From: Climacium dendroides
Lineage: Eukaryota > Streptophyta > Bryopsida > Hypnales > Climaciaceae
Assembly: GCA_950106755.1 (NCBI GenBank)
Contig: OX467086.1
Location: 10,682,001-10,746,000 of the forward strand
DNA: 64,000 bases
Direction of reading: 5' to 3'
Shown: in pieces, positions 1 through 11,442 of the stretch
Numbering within the stretch: position 1 is the first letter of the stretch
How the letters are laid out: every line of letters starts with the position of its first letter
Position numbers and translations under genes: made by a program
The notes under the pieces: model-generated
Seen by the model: only the letters and a program-made list of their open reading frames with translations
Database searches by the model: none
Told to the model about the DNA's origin: nothing

Positions 1-355
1 CGAAAGCTCCAACCCATTTGGGTCCGTTTGTGTGGGAAGATCGAGTCCACAATGGGGAGTGGGAGCCCATGTTCCTGTCCAATTGCTGCAGTCCAGGTGA
101 AGGTGCACCTCATGTTTCTGATGCTCATGACAATCATTGGGATCTCACACCCTCAAATCCCGATGTGCTGCACCGGTGATCTTTTGGGCAGCAACTTTGG
201 ATCAAAGCGCTGAAGACCAAGGTGGACGGAGGATTTGGGAAACGGGGCCGTATAATCCCCAAATCAAATCATCCGCACACCCGCACATTCACTTTCACTT
301 GGGGGAGCAACCACGAACGAGCCGGGTACGAACGGGGTTGCCAATTTAACCGACT
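1..355. other. unassigned, moderate GC
   Basis: This stretch is richer in GC than the DNA that follows. Its short open frames overlap in several phases and show no recognisable domain. Nothing can be assigned. It may be an edge of a repeat that begins outside the window. Confidence 0.3.
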
Positions 356-497
356 CAAGCTATGTGCACCTAAAAGCGACACTCTCCTAATTGCGACACC
401 TACCTACAGTCGTCCAAGATTTCAAGTTTGAAACTTTGGATTGTTGCAGATAGGTGTCGTCATTAGGAGAGTGTTGCTTTTAGGGGCGCATACCTTG
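356..497. repeat. foldback repeat R5, copy 1
   Basis: Two arms of about 45-50 bases (356-406 and 448-497) are inverted copies. The shared core reads CCTAAAAGC, one variable base, then ACACTCTCCTAAT and, after two variable bases, CGACACCTA. The loop is about 40 bases. A related arm reappears at 61,086-61,150, so this is a dispersed repeat and not a chance hairpin. No coding content is seen. A small non-autonomous foldback element is the likeliest explanation. Confidence 0.75.
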
Positions 498-3392
498 AAG
501 GTGTCACAGGTGCCCAATCTAGGTTGCAAAAACAGTGTTTTCTTGTGCATTTGACGTACAAGTTGCGTGAATTGACGTGTGCAATCGCTACAAAATTTTG
601 TATTTCAATGCTGAGTAGGATCCAATGACATATGGCACCGCCAATTTAGATCATTATCTAGCACCTCCAACATGTTTGAGAAGTTGTTAAAAGACCAAGT
701 ATTTATATGTATGTTGTGGTATTTGAACGTGATAAGGTTCAAATATTAAAATGACCTCCAAACAAAAGATGTTTGATGTTTGAGTTTTCAATCTAACAAT
801 GTATGTCTTGCCATATTTTAGTATATAATTTGTATTCTAAGAGTAAAATATAGGACCGCATATATAATCCCTATCAGACCATTAAGGGTTAACTTAGTGC
901 ATTGCTTAAAAGAAAATCTTTTAAATTTGAATGGAATCCACATACAAGGATGTTGGAAGAATGTCCTAGTAACACAAGTAAGTTTCTAATTGTATTGCAT
1001 AATTACCTCCATTAACAAGTATTAACCTTGGGAAGACAAGTCCTATCATCAAGGTAGTTGATGAGGTAGTGAAACCAACATTGTCAAATTTTTGGGTGAA
1101 GAGGTGCATTTTATATTCCTACCATAACCTTGAAAATCATTCATCAAGTTTTCTTTAGGGCTTTGCCGAGGACTTTGCAGCGCCTCAAAGTTAATATAAA
1201 CCATTTGTCACCTATGAAACAATTCCAATTCTACATGTGTTCAACTTCAATACCATCAAAGTGATAACATTTGAATTATGTAAAAACATTAGATGAATAG
1301 TGCAAATGGGAATTTTTTAGGGCAACTTCATGTCTTTCAATGAGTGGCAAGAAGTGTGACTAATAGCACTCATGCAATTCAAATATGATGCCATGAGATG
1401 AAAGTTTTAAATTAAAATCTTCATTCACTAGGAAGCGGTGCTTTAAGGGATTTAGTTTTATAATGTTATAAGGTGGCACTAGGATTTGAATGAGCTAGTT
1501 TAATTTTTTCAAAGTGGTTTTAAGTTACACTCCGTATTATGGATGCTTATGACCCCTGCCTACATGTGGTTTAGGGTTTTCATAGTAAACTGAGATGAAA
1601 ATTCATATAGATTATAATTTTTATTGAAAATTATAATTCCATGTAGGTATGACAAAGACATAATTTTCATGTAGGAATAATTCTAAGTGAACCAAGACAT
1701 GAAACTTGGAACTCAATGAGTATGAGTTGTGCTACAAGTCTCAATTGCAAGTTTTCAACCAATCACTTTTTGAAATTTTGGTTGAACTTCAATCCCAGTG
1801 CAATAAGGCCTTATATCTTTACAATTGTGGTAGATTTTCATATAAATTGGTTTGCAAACTTGCAACTAGCTCAAAAAAGTTTGGCAATTTTTGCCAAAGT
1901 CTTATCTAATTTTAGAACTAATTCTTCTAATACTGAAAAAAAATTGGAAAATTGAATGAAATCACCAAAACTGCCTCAAAAGAAGACTAAGGTAGACCAA
2001 CCTATTTCCCCTAGTTGTTTAATTCCGTCATCCTACTTTTGTCCCCAATTTTGTCCCATAATTCATCCAAATCCATATTGCATTAAAACTAAAGGACCAA
2101 GTAATCATTCAATGCATGCAAGATATCTTGGGTAGGTTTCTACAAAGTCATTTTTGGTTGGATGTTCATGAAATTTGGACACAATGTGTAAACATGTATC
2201 TACTTGAAAAAAACTAAATTTTTCTCATGATAGGGTACCCGGATTAAAAGTTATGTTGCCATGAACTTTTGGGGTAGTTTGGGCAATTTAGGAATCTTTT
2301 GGAAATCTTTTATAAAAAAACTCATCAACTTTTGAAATTTTGCATGTATGTAACTTATAAAATATAGCATATAATTGTCCAAAAAAAAATTGGGGGTCTT
2401 CAAATCACATTCTAAGAGGGGTCAAGCTTTGTTAGCTATGTTAGGGCAATTTCAAGAGAAAGACATTATTTCTAACTTCAAGTCCTATTATCTTGCAATC
2501 TATAAAGTCAAAATTCTTGAATTGTTTTCCACATATTCCAAATTTTTGTCTCTAAATTTTCACCTTTTAGACTTCAAATAAAAACTTTCTTCTTTGCACA
2601 AGAAATCATCAAAAAATGACTAGTGCATTGCCAATTCAATTAACCTCCTTACATTGCAAGGTGATTTAGAGTAAGCTAAACTCCATATTTGCATCTAAAT
2701 TTTTTCGTGAGTGAACCTTACATCATATAATTTTGAATGTCCAAAATCCTCATTTTTGTGTAGAGCAAAATATTTTATTCCAAAAGGACCTAAAGTTTGC
2801 TATTCCTATTTTGTAAGAATGGAAAAAAGGTTTTCTTCTCACTTCAAATGTAATAATCTTTCAATTTGTGTGGTCAAATGGGCTGAAAATTTTTCACACC
2901 TTGTTAAAATATTTTATTTCAATGTTGTATGGTTGAAGCTTCAAAAGAAAAGGAATTTCAAATTTCATTTTTGAACAACATACCCAAACCCCGCACTTTT
3001 GTGGCAATGTCTCCCTAAAACCCCCTAGTCCTTTATGGGTTAATGCCAACAAGAGGCAATGTGTCAATTCTTTACTGGAAAACACTTAAATACCATTGAA
3101 TATATGGAAAGTCAGTTATGTGTTGTTCATACAATATTTATGAATCCACTCTATGAGTAGTTCTTTAATTTCAGGGCTTAGACCACTTCAAAAATTCACA
3201 AAAATTACAATTTTAATCGAAAAATTATAATTCCACTTAGGTTTGATTCAAGAAACAAGCACGGACCTCTTGATACTACATACCTCTCTTGCAACCATAC
3301 CCAAGACGTTCAGATTGCTAATTAGTGTATCAACAAGCTTGTCTACAAACCTTTTTGATTCGCCAATCCATATACTACAATCTTATTAACCC
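498..3392. other. AT-rich intergenic DNA, no gene seen
   Basis: The DNA is AT-rich with frequent stops in all frames. No open frame here has a recognisable domain. Short motifs recur weakly: near 1,600-1,680 and 3,200-3,240 a segment containing ATTATAATTCCA is shared, suggesting very old repeat relics. Around 2,300-2,390 there is an inverted echo of 9,640-9,715. Confidence 0.5.
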
Positions 3393-3733
3393 TTCATCAT
3401 GATGGCAATGCACTTGGGGAGCGGACACATCAGCCCGTGCTTCAACAATGGTTTGGTCATGCTTCAACAAGGGTCTACTCACAGTTTTACATTTCAGCTT
3501 TGAAAAATCACAAAAAATTCAATTCTTGTCGGCATGTCTTCATTCTTTTTGCAATTGACTTCTCTCAAACAATTCAATCTCTGAAAAATATGAGAGCTCG
3601 TAAATAGCTTCTCCAAAGTACATAGATAGCAAATCAGTATGGTAACGGGTAGTTCTACCTTAGAAGCATGATGAGACCATCGTTGAAGCGTGGGCTGATG
3701 TGTCCGCTCCCAATGCATTGCCATCATGATAAT
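3393..3733. mobile_element. foldback MITE with ~75-bp inverted ends
   Basis: Left arm 3,393-3,471 and right arm 3,656-3,733 are inverted copies differing at roughly one base in eight by eye. The shared part includes CATGATGGCAATGCA and GAGCGGACACATCAGCCC. The interior is about 185 bases of AT-rich DNA without a domain. Long arms on a short body fit a non-autonomous DNA transposon. I could not define a target duplication, so the superfamily is open. Confidence 0.75.
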
Positions 3734-3763
3734 GGATTAGCAAGGTTGTGGTATGGTAACTCT

Positions 3764-3900
3764 GCCTATGACAGCCCCAATGGGAGCCATCTCATCATAG
3801 GCAAAATTGTACTAATGGTGTACATTCCAGTTTTAGAAATGTGCATCACTAGAATTTTTTTTGCCTGTGATGGATTGGTTGGCATTGGACTGTCATAGGC
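3764..3900. repeat. 137-bp hairpin with two-level inverted symmetry
   Basis: Left arm 3,764-3,806 begins GCCTATGACAG and ends CATCATAGGCAAAA. Right arm 3,857-3,900 is its approximate inverted copy, ending CTGTCATAGGC. Each arm also has a short inverted pair at its own ends (GCCTATGA with TCATAGGC, or a one-base variant). The single strand could therefore fold as one long hairpin or as two smaller ones. It lies 31 bases beyond the foldback element at 3,393-3,733. A degenerate MITE or a small-RNA precursor-like foldback are both possible. Confidence 0.65.
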
Positions 3901-4091
3901 TAGTTTACCTTAATAAGGTGGGCCAGTGACGAAAATGGGAGGAACTTGTAGGTGGTGAAATTGGGTAAATGGTGGTATTGGGCCGAATTCTACCTTAGGC
4001 GTTCGGCGTTCGGCGTGGGGCGTCTCACTTATATTAACTTACCACCAGAAAGAAAAGGAAAGCAAGAAAGGGGGCGTGTGGGGGGAGCGAA

Positions 4092-4409
4092 ATGGCTGCT
4101 GCTGCTGCTGCTGCTTGCAAAGCTGCCATGCCACCTTGCGGAAGTGGGTCTCTGCACTGGCAGGCTCAACATGCTGCTGGGCATGTTCTCCATGAGAATT
4201 CGTTATCTTGGGCGACCTTTTCAGGCTCTCAGGGATTGATTTGGGGAAGGCTGGGAAAGATTGAGGCCAGAGCCGCGGCTCACATGCTGTATGGGCCACA
4301 GCTAAGGGCCACGTGGTTTCAGGGGGACATGACAAAAAAGGTAGTTAGAGAGCAAGCACGAGGGAGGGGGAAGGGAGCAGGAAAAAAACAAAAAACAAAA
4401 CCCATATAA
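4092..4409 (+). CDS. possible first exon, transit-peptide-like
   Basis: A 105-codon frame starts at ATG in a good plant context (GCGAAATGGCTGCT). It opens with Met and seven Ala, then Cys-Lys-Ala-Ala-Met-Pro-Pro, with few acidic residues over about the first 30 positions. This composition resembles a chloroplast transit peptide. The end is basic (VVREQARGRGKGAGKKQK). A possible splice donor, AAAAAAG then GTAGTT, lies at about 4,341, so the real exon may stop there. The 3.95-4.4 kb stretch is a GC-rich island in AT-rich DNA. I recognise no mature domain and found no matching later exon. The start is a GCT repeat that could mimic poly-Ala by chance. Alternatives are a captured gene fragment or a pseudogene. 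Confidence 0.3.
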   Translation: MAAAAAAACKAAMPPCGSGSLHWQAQHAAGHVLHENSLSWATFSGSQGLIWGRLGKIEARAAAHMLYGPQLRATWFQGDMTKKVVREQARGRGKGAGKKQKTKPI

Positions 4410-4411
4410 CA

Positions 4412-4708
4412 TAGGGCCTCCTTACATGTATTGGTCATCATGGGAAGTGCACAGCAAGTGCTACAGGGGAAAATAGGCATTGCACTTTTGTGTAGATCCG
4501 GTGGGTGGGTGGGTGAGGGAAACGATAAAAATTTCACACGTATTAGATTCATTAGTCTCCACCAATGAGGTTCATCGGTATCGGTGAAACTTCAACTCCT
4601 CCTTTCCCACTTGCCTACCTTGGCAAGACAATTGGTAGAGCTGCTTTTGTCTTCTTGCTTGAATTGGCTGTGAACTTGCCCATGGGGCGAGCATGTAAGG
4701 AGGCCCTA
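4412..4708. mobile_element. Tourist-like MITE, 17-bp inverted ends
   Basis: The ends are perfect inverted copies: TAGGGCCTCCTTACATG at 4,412-4,428 and its complement at 4,692-4,708. A third, slightly altered right end (ATAAGGAGGCCCTA) sits at 5,041-5,054, so either a second element or a longer alternative (4,412-5,054) is present. GGGCCT-type ends resemble Tourist/Harbinger MITEs. The flanking triplets do not match cleanly, so the superfamily is inferred. The body has a GGGT microsatellite near 4,499-4,514. Confidence 0.6.
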
Positions 4709-6439
4709 AGTTGAACTGAAAAAAAAGGGAATGGAGGAAAATAAGTTAAGGATAGGCTTACATGCTTGCACAGTGGGCAAAGCTTTGCCTAATACAAGCA
4801 ATAAGACAAAATGGCTTCAGTTGATTGTCTTGCCGGGGTGGACAATGGAAAAAAGAGGAGCTCGATTTTCGATAGATATCAGTGGACAACACCATTGGTG
4901 GAAGCTAGTCAATCTTGAGAGCATCTAATACATGTCACATTTTTATCATATCCCTTCTTGTCCACCGGGTTCACAACAAAGTGTAATTGGCATTTCCTCT
5001 TGTAGCATCCCTTGTTGCTCTTTGCCTATTAGGTGAGCATATAAGGAGGCCCTAAGGGTGTTGTCAATGGCGTCCAGAATTTGGCTGGCCAAGTAGAGAA
5101 CAATCTAATTTTTTGTTGTTTTGGAATTAGAAGTTGTACTTTATATCATTGGAAGCACACTCTAAAGTACTTTGGAGAGGTATAAGAAAACTTAAATTTA
5201 GACAGTGGACAAAGAAAATAAACCACTTCATAAGCTAGTTAAAAGACAAAAAAATTTATAGTGGTATTGGTAAATCATGGTTACCAATGTATTTTTTATT
5301 CCAAATTGGGACAATTTGTAGATAGTAAAATCTACATTGGTAACTATGATTTGTCAACTTCTCTATCCATTTTGTCTATTCTAGATGTTTCTTATACAAT
5401 CTAGATGTTTCTTATACAATCTTGAATATGAAGATAATGAATTTAGGGACAAATTTAGAAAACGTATTAATTCATTATTGACCTTATAAAACTTTGGCAT
5501 ATCATACCATGTTTCAACTTCACCCACCTTATTTTAGTTTGCCTTAATGTGACTAGAAAATGAGAACTCTGGCTTTAACACACAATAATGGATATTACTC
5601 AAAGTTGTTTAATTTAGAGTGATACCACCTTCAAATATAGGAGCGTCCAACAACTAAATCTTACACACGGCCAAAATGAATTAGGGAAGTTCATGAGGCC
5701 CATCCATATATTCTTTAAACTCTTTATCCTACAATGTTGGCCAAATGAGGCCCATCAAATTCAAGTTCGGTCAATTTGTTCTTACATTCTATTTTTAATT
5801 GGTTGATTCATTATTTATAGGACACATTTGGTACAAGAGGGTCAAAGACAAGACGTTGGAGGGTCACCAAATACAAATGTGAAATTATGACTTGTAAATT
5901 TAGCATGTAAGGGTATGAGTGCTCTTATGGCTAAATTCCTATACAAGATTTTTTTATATAATTTCTCTTCTTATGGAACCCTTGTAGGACCTAAAAGCCC
6001 TTTGTGGTCATAAAGTATATTATAAATTTGGTGGTATTTGATTAGAAGAACATTGACCAAATACTTTTTAGTACAAAATAAATTAATGATCATGCTAGTA
6101 TGTAAATAACAATGTATCACAATTCATATAATTAACCACAATTGAAGAGTTATAAGACTAAATATAAATAATATAGAGGGACCCCAAGGGCTTTTCAAGG
6201 GTTAAAATCTACTTTGATGCTAATTTCAAATTTGAAAAAACAGCAAAGTGATTAGAAGGCCCAATGAATTAGAAAAGTGTATTTTACCCCCTTCAATTCC
6301 TAGGCAAAGAGTACACCTGAAAGGCCTGAAAATCATCACTAATGGACCAAAAATAATATTCTAATTAGATTCTAACCAGATTCTATTGAATCTCACTCTG
6401 CCACTTGAAGCACTTGAGCATGGCTGTATTGTAGATTTA
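4709..6439. other. intergenic DNA with a 21-bp tandem duplication
   Basis: No gene is recognised. At about 5,380-5,421 a 21-base unit containing TCTAGATGTTTCTTATACAA is repeated twice in tandem without a mismatch, a recent slippage event. A 65-codon frame at 4,731-4,928 has no recognisable features. The rest is AT-rich. Confidence 0.5.
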
Positions 6440-7595
6440 AAATCAAAGTGTGCCCTTGCCCCAACCAATTTAAAAGTAAAAGCAATTTTCTACTTTATTT
6501 AATTCATAATTTTTTTTTAAAATTCAATAAGTTTCACATTGTAGTTCTAAACACCATGATACAAAGTTTGTGCACCCCTCTTTGTAGAGAGCTTTCCAAA
6601 GGTATTAAGAATGCAACTAGGGGACACATGGTTTAGTAGATATTACTATAACAAACAAAACAAAAGAAACAATGTGATTTGATGTATATAGCTATACACT
6701 AGTATGCCCATGTGTTGTTGCTACAATATAACCAAAAAAAATTTAAAAATTTAATTTAGAAAAACCTTGAAATTCAATAACTTTTCTACCATGAAATGAA
6801 ACAAAGCTTGGCACCCTCCTCATAGAGAGCTTTCCAATGGTATCAAAAACAAAAACAAAGGATGCATGGATTCAAAGATCTCACTACAAATCAAACAAAA
6901 ACGAATCAACTCAGCCTAACTTACAATTAAGGCACATTAGTTTGTATCCTTAAGCTTTTGCCACATATATAATAAAATAAAATAAAATAAAAATATTTTA
7001 ATTTTAATTTCATAAATCCAAATGGTATAAATCAAAGTATCAAGAATGCTACTAGGTGACACGTGGGCTAGAAGATCTCATAGTAATAAATAACAAAACA
7101 AACAAACATATTTGAGGTATAAATAGTGTACCCTATACCATTTCACACCCAAAATAAAACCTCATTTAAGGTATAGATAGTGTATCCTATACCATTGTCA
7201 CAACCAAAATAAAAATAAAAATAATTTTACAACTAAAAAATCCAAAAATAATTAAAAAATCCATAACTTTCACACCATGGGTCCAAACTCAATGAACAAA
7301 GCCTAGACATTATACCTCACACAAAGCTTTCCAACCATACCAAAAATGTGGCTAGAAGGTGCATGATTTAGGAGATTTCAGCATAACAAATAAACAACCT
7401 TGCTTACAATATGGACTACTATGCCATGTACCATTGCTACAACCAAAGTTAAATTGTATATGATTTTGTTAAAATTTAAAACTTTTTAATTTTTTAATTT
7501 ATAAAACTTCAAATTCAATATCTTTTTGTCAAAAGTCAAAATGCCACAAAACAAAGCCTATGCACCCCTCCTTATTGAAATCTTTTTGATTGTGC

Positions 7596-7600
<5 letters not shown>
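6440..7600 (-). repeat. degenerate tandem array of repeat R1
   Basis: About four or five degenerate units of roughly 230-250 bases follow each other. Each has, on the minus strand, a box related to GGAAAGCT, then (A/G)AGGAGGGTGC, then GCTTTGTTT. Boxes are visible near 6,545-6,605, 6,790-6,850, 7,270-7,340 and 7,535-7,590. Units are separated by AT-rich linkers containing TTGT(T/C)GCTACAA-like motifs. The same box occurs on the plus strand at 46.06, 50.1, 60.65 and 60.8 kb. I know no family with this box. Confidence 0.65.

Positions 7601-7637
<37 letters not shown>
7601..7637. repeat. (AT)n microsatellite
   Basis: An uninterrupted AT dinucleotide run lies exactly between the R1 array and the R2 copy. 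Confidence 0.95.
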
Positions 7638-7639
<2 letters not shown>

Positions 7640-7649
7640 ATAATCTTAT

Positions 7650-8600
7650 CCATTGTGAAATGATCAAAATATCTTTGTTTGAGCTAAATTTCCGAAAAGT
7701 CCTCTTGAGGACTCTTGAAGGTCTGAGAAAGTACCTATGATCTCCTAAGGTTTTTGAAACCTTTTTTCAACATAAAAAATTGATTAAATTTTTGGTAATT
7801 AAAAATTGATTAAAAATTTCAACATAGAAATATAATTTTTTAAATTTCAATTGGTAACTAGTAACAAAATTTTACCACAATAAGCCCCAATAGGCTAAGG
7901 TAAGTAGCAAAATAAATTCACAAAAACTTTGAAATTAATTTTAATTTTCAAAATTTCTTATAGATTATATTTTTATCTATGTGTAAAAGATTTGATTCAT
8001 TCTATTTGAATAAGTGATTTGAAAGTTATGAAGATTCTTGTTTTGCAGGCAAACTTTAGCAAATCATTCTCTAGAAAACAATGTTTAGAATATGTTTTGA
8101 ACTCAATTTAACAATTAAAAATATTGAAAATGATTTAGAATAATATTCGTTGAGATTAAAGTGTTTTAATTCCATCTTAAAGCTATCAAACAATTTAACT
8201 TGTCTTTCTATTTTGTATCTGCTTCAACTTAACAATTTTTAAAGAAAAAAAATTATAGGAAGGGGGTGAATTATTCTTTTTAGTCTCAATTCAATCTTTC
8301 AATATAAAAAACTTATTTTTTAATATTTAGTACAAATTTTTTGAATTAAGAGGATTCAAAGCCTTGTAATCTAGTCAAGTTAGGAGCAAAAGAACTTGTT
8401 TCTTCACTTTAAAATTTTATACCTTGTAATTGATACTAAAGTTTTTGAAACTTCACCCACACATTCTCATACAAGTCTAATGGAAGATCCTACAATAGGA
8501 TATGCATAAGTAACAAATGTTAAATTCTTTTGTTGTTTGCATTGAAAATGACAATTTTGAGAGAATTTTGACAAAAATTGGCTTTGGTATAAAAGAGGTT
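7650..8600 (+). repeat. dispersed repeat R2, copy 1
   Basis: The segment shares scattered conserved blocks with 39,740-40,500, 43,250-43,450 and 45,170-45,850 on the same strand, and with 12,130-12,480 and 51,760-52,340 inverted. Diagnostic blocks are ATTCAAAGCCTTGTAATC near 8,355, TTCTTCACTTTAAA near 8,400 and GAAGATCCTACAAT near 8,482. Copies are divergent and have no open frame. The repeat could be a decayed LTR or a non-autonomous element. Its ends are not sharp. Confidence 0.65.
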
Positions 8601-10393
8601 TAAATCATGTTTATATATTAATTCTATATTTTTAATATGTGATATTATATTTTGGGTTGTTTATTTCAATTAAAAACTTGATTAGTTTCATGAAAAATTG
8701 CTAGTTTCATAATTATTGTAGGAAATAGTAAAAATAAATTAGTAAATGTAGCACAAACAATCCTAGTAATTTGATTTTTTCAAGAGGTAAAAGCAACAAT
8801 GGAAATTGGTGTGAAGATTTATCAATTAATTGTATTATATTTAACATCCAAAAAGTTATTGCCAATGACCATCAAATCAAATGCTACTATCAAGCTAAAA
8901 TTATACTTTTATATAATTTACATAATGCATTTTATATTATAAAAAGCGTTATCTAAATCTATTGATTATTTTTGAAAATTTTGATAAAAAAGAACACTAA
9001 ATTTTAAAATATTATATATAGAGAGATATAGATATGAAAATAATTCGAAATTTTATTATACAAAAAGGTTATTATGAGAAATATAATTTTGTGATTTTAA
9101 TATAGAACCATTTTTAAAAAATGAATGAAATGCATACAATATTGTATAATTTGGATTTTAATACATGGAGCTTGCAATAACAATAGTTCTTTAAATATTT
9201 GAATTCTTCAAGATTTTAAAATGCAATAAAAGTGGAACTTTATAAGAGATATTTGGTTTAAATCATATGCTCAAAATTGCTATTTTGAACAACATTGACT
9301 AAGGTACATCTAATATTTGAATGTGCAAACTTTTAGGAATTAAGGTATATGATTGATTGCTCATTTACAAATTCCTAGCCTTTTAGGCCCTTTTTCTATA
9401 GTTCAAGACCCTATAATAGGAATTGGTTCATTGATCCAAATGGTAAAATCCTAGAGTCAAACATTTAGAATATCCAAAAAAAATTCAAAATCCTTGACTT
9501 TATAGAGAATAAAATTATAGTGTTTGAAGTTAGAAAAAAATGATTTTTTTTTCAAAATTGCTACAACATAGTTAACAAAGTATGACTCTTATTAAAGTGT
9601 GATTTCAAAACTAAACTTAGTTTTTTTAACAATTTCATGCGATATGATATTATTAGTTACATACATGCCAAATTTCAAAAGTTGATGAGGTATTTTAACA
9701 TTCAATTGTCCGTTCAACTAACAAAGTTTTGTCCTTTAGAGGTTAATGATTACTGAGATACATATTAAAACTTACTAATAGTTATTTTTTTGATACTTTT
9801 GCAAAAAAACAAATGAGATAGAATAGTTATTGGTTATCTTTAAATATTCCTTCTAATGTCAATTGCAGATGGATAGTGGTTAATTTCCACTTGTGGGTTG
9901 GAAATTGTTATCAATGTCACTTTTTGTGAGATGGACAATATTAGTTAATGTAACTTTTGTAAGGCAATGTGGCTCATAATTTAAAAAGGTAATCATAGAA
10001 AGTTTAGTTTGTGTAGCCCTAACAAATAGAAATTAACAAGCTTCTTCAACAACTATCTTATTTATTAGTCAATGATGGCACTATTTCAACTATGACAACT
10101 CAACAACTATGTAGAATTTGATCTATGTTTGATCTCAATGTCACTCATGAAGTTGGTCTTGAAGATGACAGTTAGAAAACTATATTTACATTACCTACAT
10201 CCATCTAATCAGAAGAATGGAATGAAGAATTGTATTGGAAGTTGAACACCCTTTTCCTTTTATTGCACATAATACAATATGTGAAGTCCTAGCATATATT
10301 AAGTCATACTTAGAGCAACAACATGGTGATATTTGTGATTTGTTCAATAAGCTTGATGTGATTGGGAAAGATTTTGCAAATCTTCATTGTTAA
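8601..10393. other. AT-rich intergenic DNA with a possible coding relic
   Basis: No intact gene is visible. The last ~170 bases (about 10,230-10,390) read through as a frame including EQQHGDICDLFNKLDVIGKD, which looks protein-like but belongs to no family I recognise. Upstream it is broken by stops and frame changes. The CACTA element at 10,394 is inserted immediately after this frame's TAA stop. Confidence 0.4.
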
Positions 10394-10424
10394 CACTACA
10401 AGAAAATGAATGTTTTATGACTGC

Positions 10425-10890
10425 AAAATATGACTGCAGTGAGTCACAAAATCAAAAAATGTGATTCAAGTATAATAAACCATTTTTAGACATATTTTGC
10501 CAATATGGCATATATGTTGACTACCCTTGGAGGCTTAACTTTCTCATGAGCTGTTCGGGCAAAAAAATAAATCTACGTGGCATGTGATTGTGCCCAATCA
10601 TATTTTGGTTGACGTAGAATGTGATTGTGATAAATCATATTTTGAATGATATGCAATACAACTACACAAAGTTATATTTTAAAGAATATGGAATATAACC
10701 GTAGTGAGTCATATTTTGAATCATATTTTAAGTGATATGGAGTATGACTGCGGTGAGTCATATTTCGAGTCATATTTTAAGTGAAATGGAGTATAATTGT
10801 TGTGAGTCATATTTTGGTTCATGCAGCATATGACTATTGGGAGTCATATTTTGGTTGATGAAGTATATAACTATTGTGAGTCATTTTTTG
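10425..10890. repeat. subterminal palindrome array, CACTA copy 1
   Basis: About ten units pair (A)ATATGACT with AGTCATAT around a 4-6 base spacer, followed by a TTTTGG(T)TGATG-like linker. The CACTA transposase (TNPA in En/Spm) is known to bind repeated subterminal motifs, and this array sits where such sites belong. Units are more diverged here than in copies 2 and 3, and some have lost one half. Confidence 0.8.
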
Positions 10891-11363
10891 TTCAAATTAG
10901 TACTAAAAGATAGTAAGAAGTAAAAGCTAAGGTATAACAAGAGGCAACAAAAACTAAAACTAAAAACCAATAAGAAGTAAGAATAAGGTAAGTGAAGATG
11001 CAATAAAAGATTAGCAACAACTATAAAGCAACAACAAATTAACAACTATGAAACAATAACAAACTAACAACAATGAAACAATAACAAACTAACAACAAAT
11101 AAGATGTAAGAAGCAACAATAGACTAGTAACAACTAAGAAACAACTAAAACCTCAATAATTAAACAACAACAACTAAAACACAACAATACAACAATTAGT
11201 ACTTCAAAAAACAAATGAAGGAAGAAGAAACAAGAGTTAGAAAGCAACAACTAAACAACAACAAATAAAACACAACAACACAACAATTAGAACTTCAAAA
11301 AACAAAAGGAAAAAGAAGAAACAAAAGTTGAAAAGCAAGAAGATGAAGTACATGAAGTGGCGG

Positions 11364-11442
11364 CTAGGGTTTCAAAACCCTAAAAAGTGGCAGCTAGGGT
11401 TTTAAAACCCTAAAAAATGATGGCTAGGATTTCAAGATCCCA
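11364..11442. repeat. palindromic telobox pairs, CACTA copy 1
   Basis: Three 30-base units each carry an AGGGTTT box facing an inverted copy: CTAGGGTTTCAAAACCCTA at 11,364-11,382, CTAGGGTTTTAAAACCCTA at 11,394-11,412, and a decayed third at 11,424-11,442. Each follows a GTGGCGGCT-like linker. AAACCCTA is the plant telobox. CACTA copy 2 has the same arrangement at 23,795-23,845. Confidence 0.85.

Noticed and set aside
1706..2581. Short hydrophobic frames as small genes
   Set aside because: AT-rich DNA with no start context, conserved motif or splice structure.
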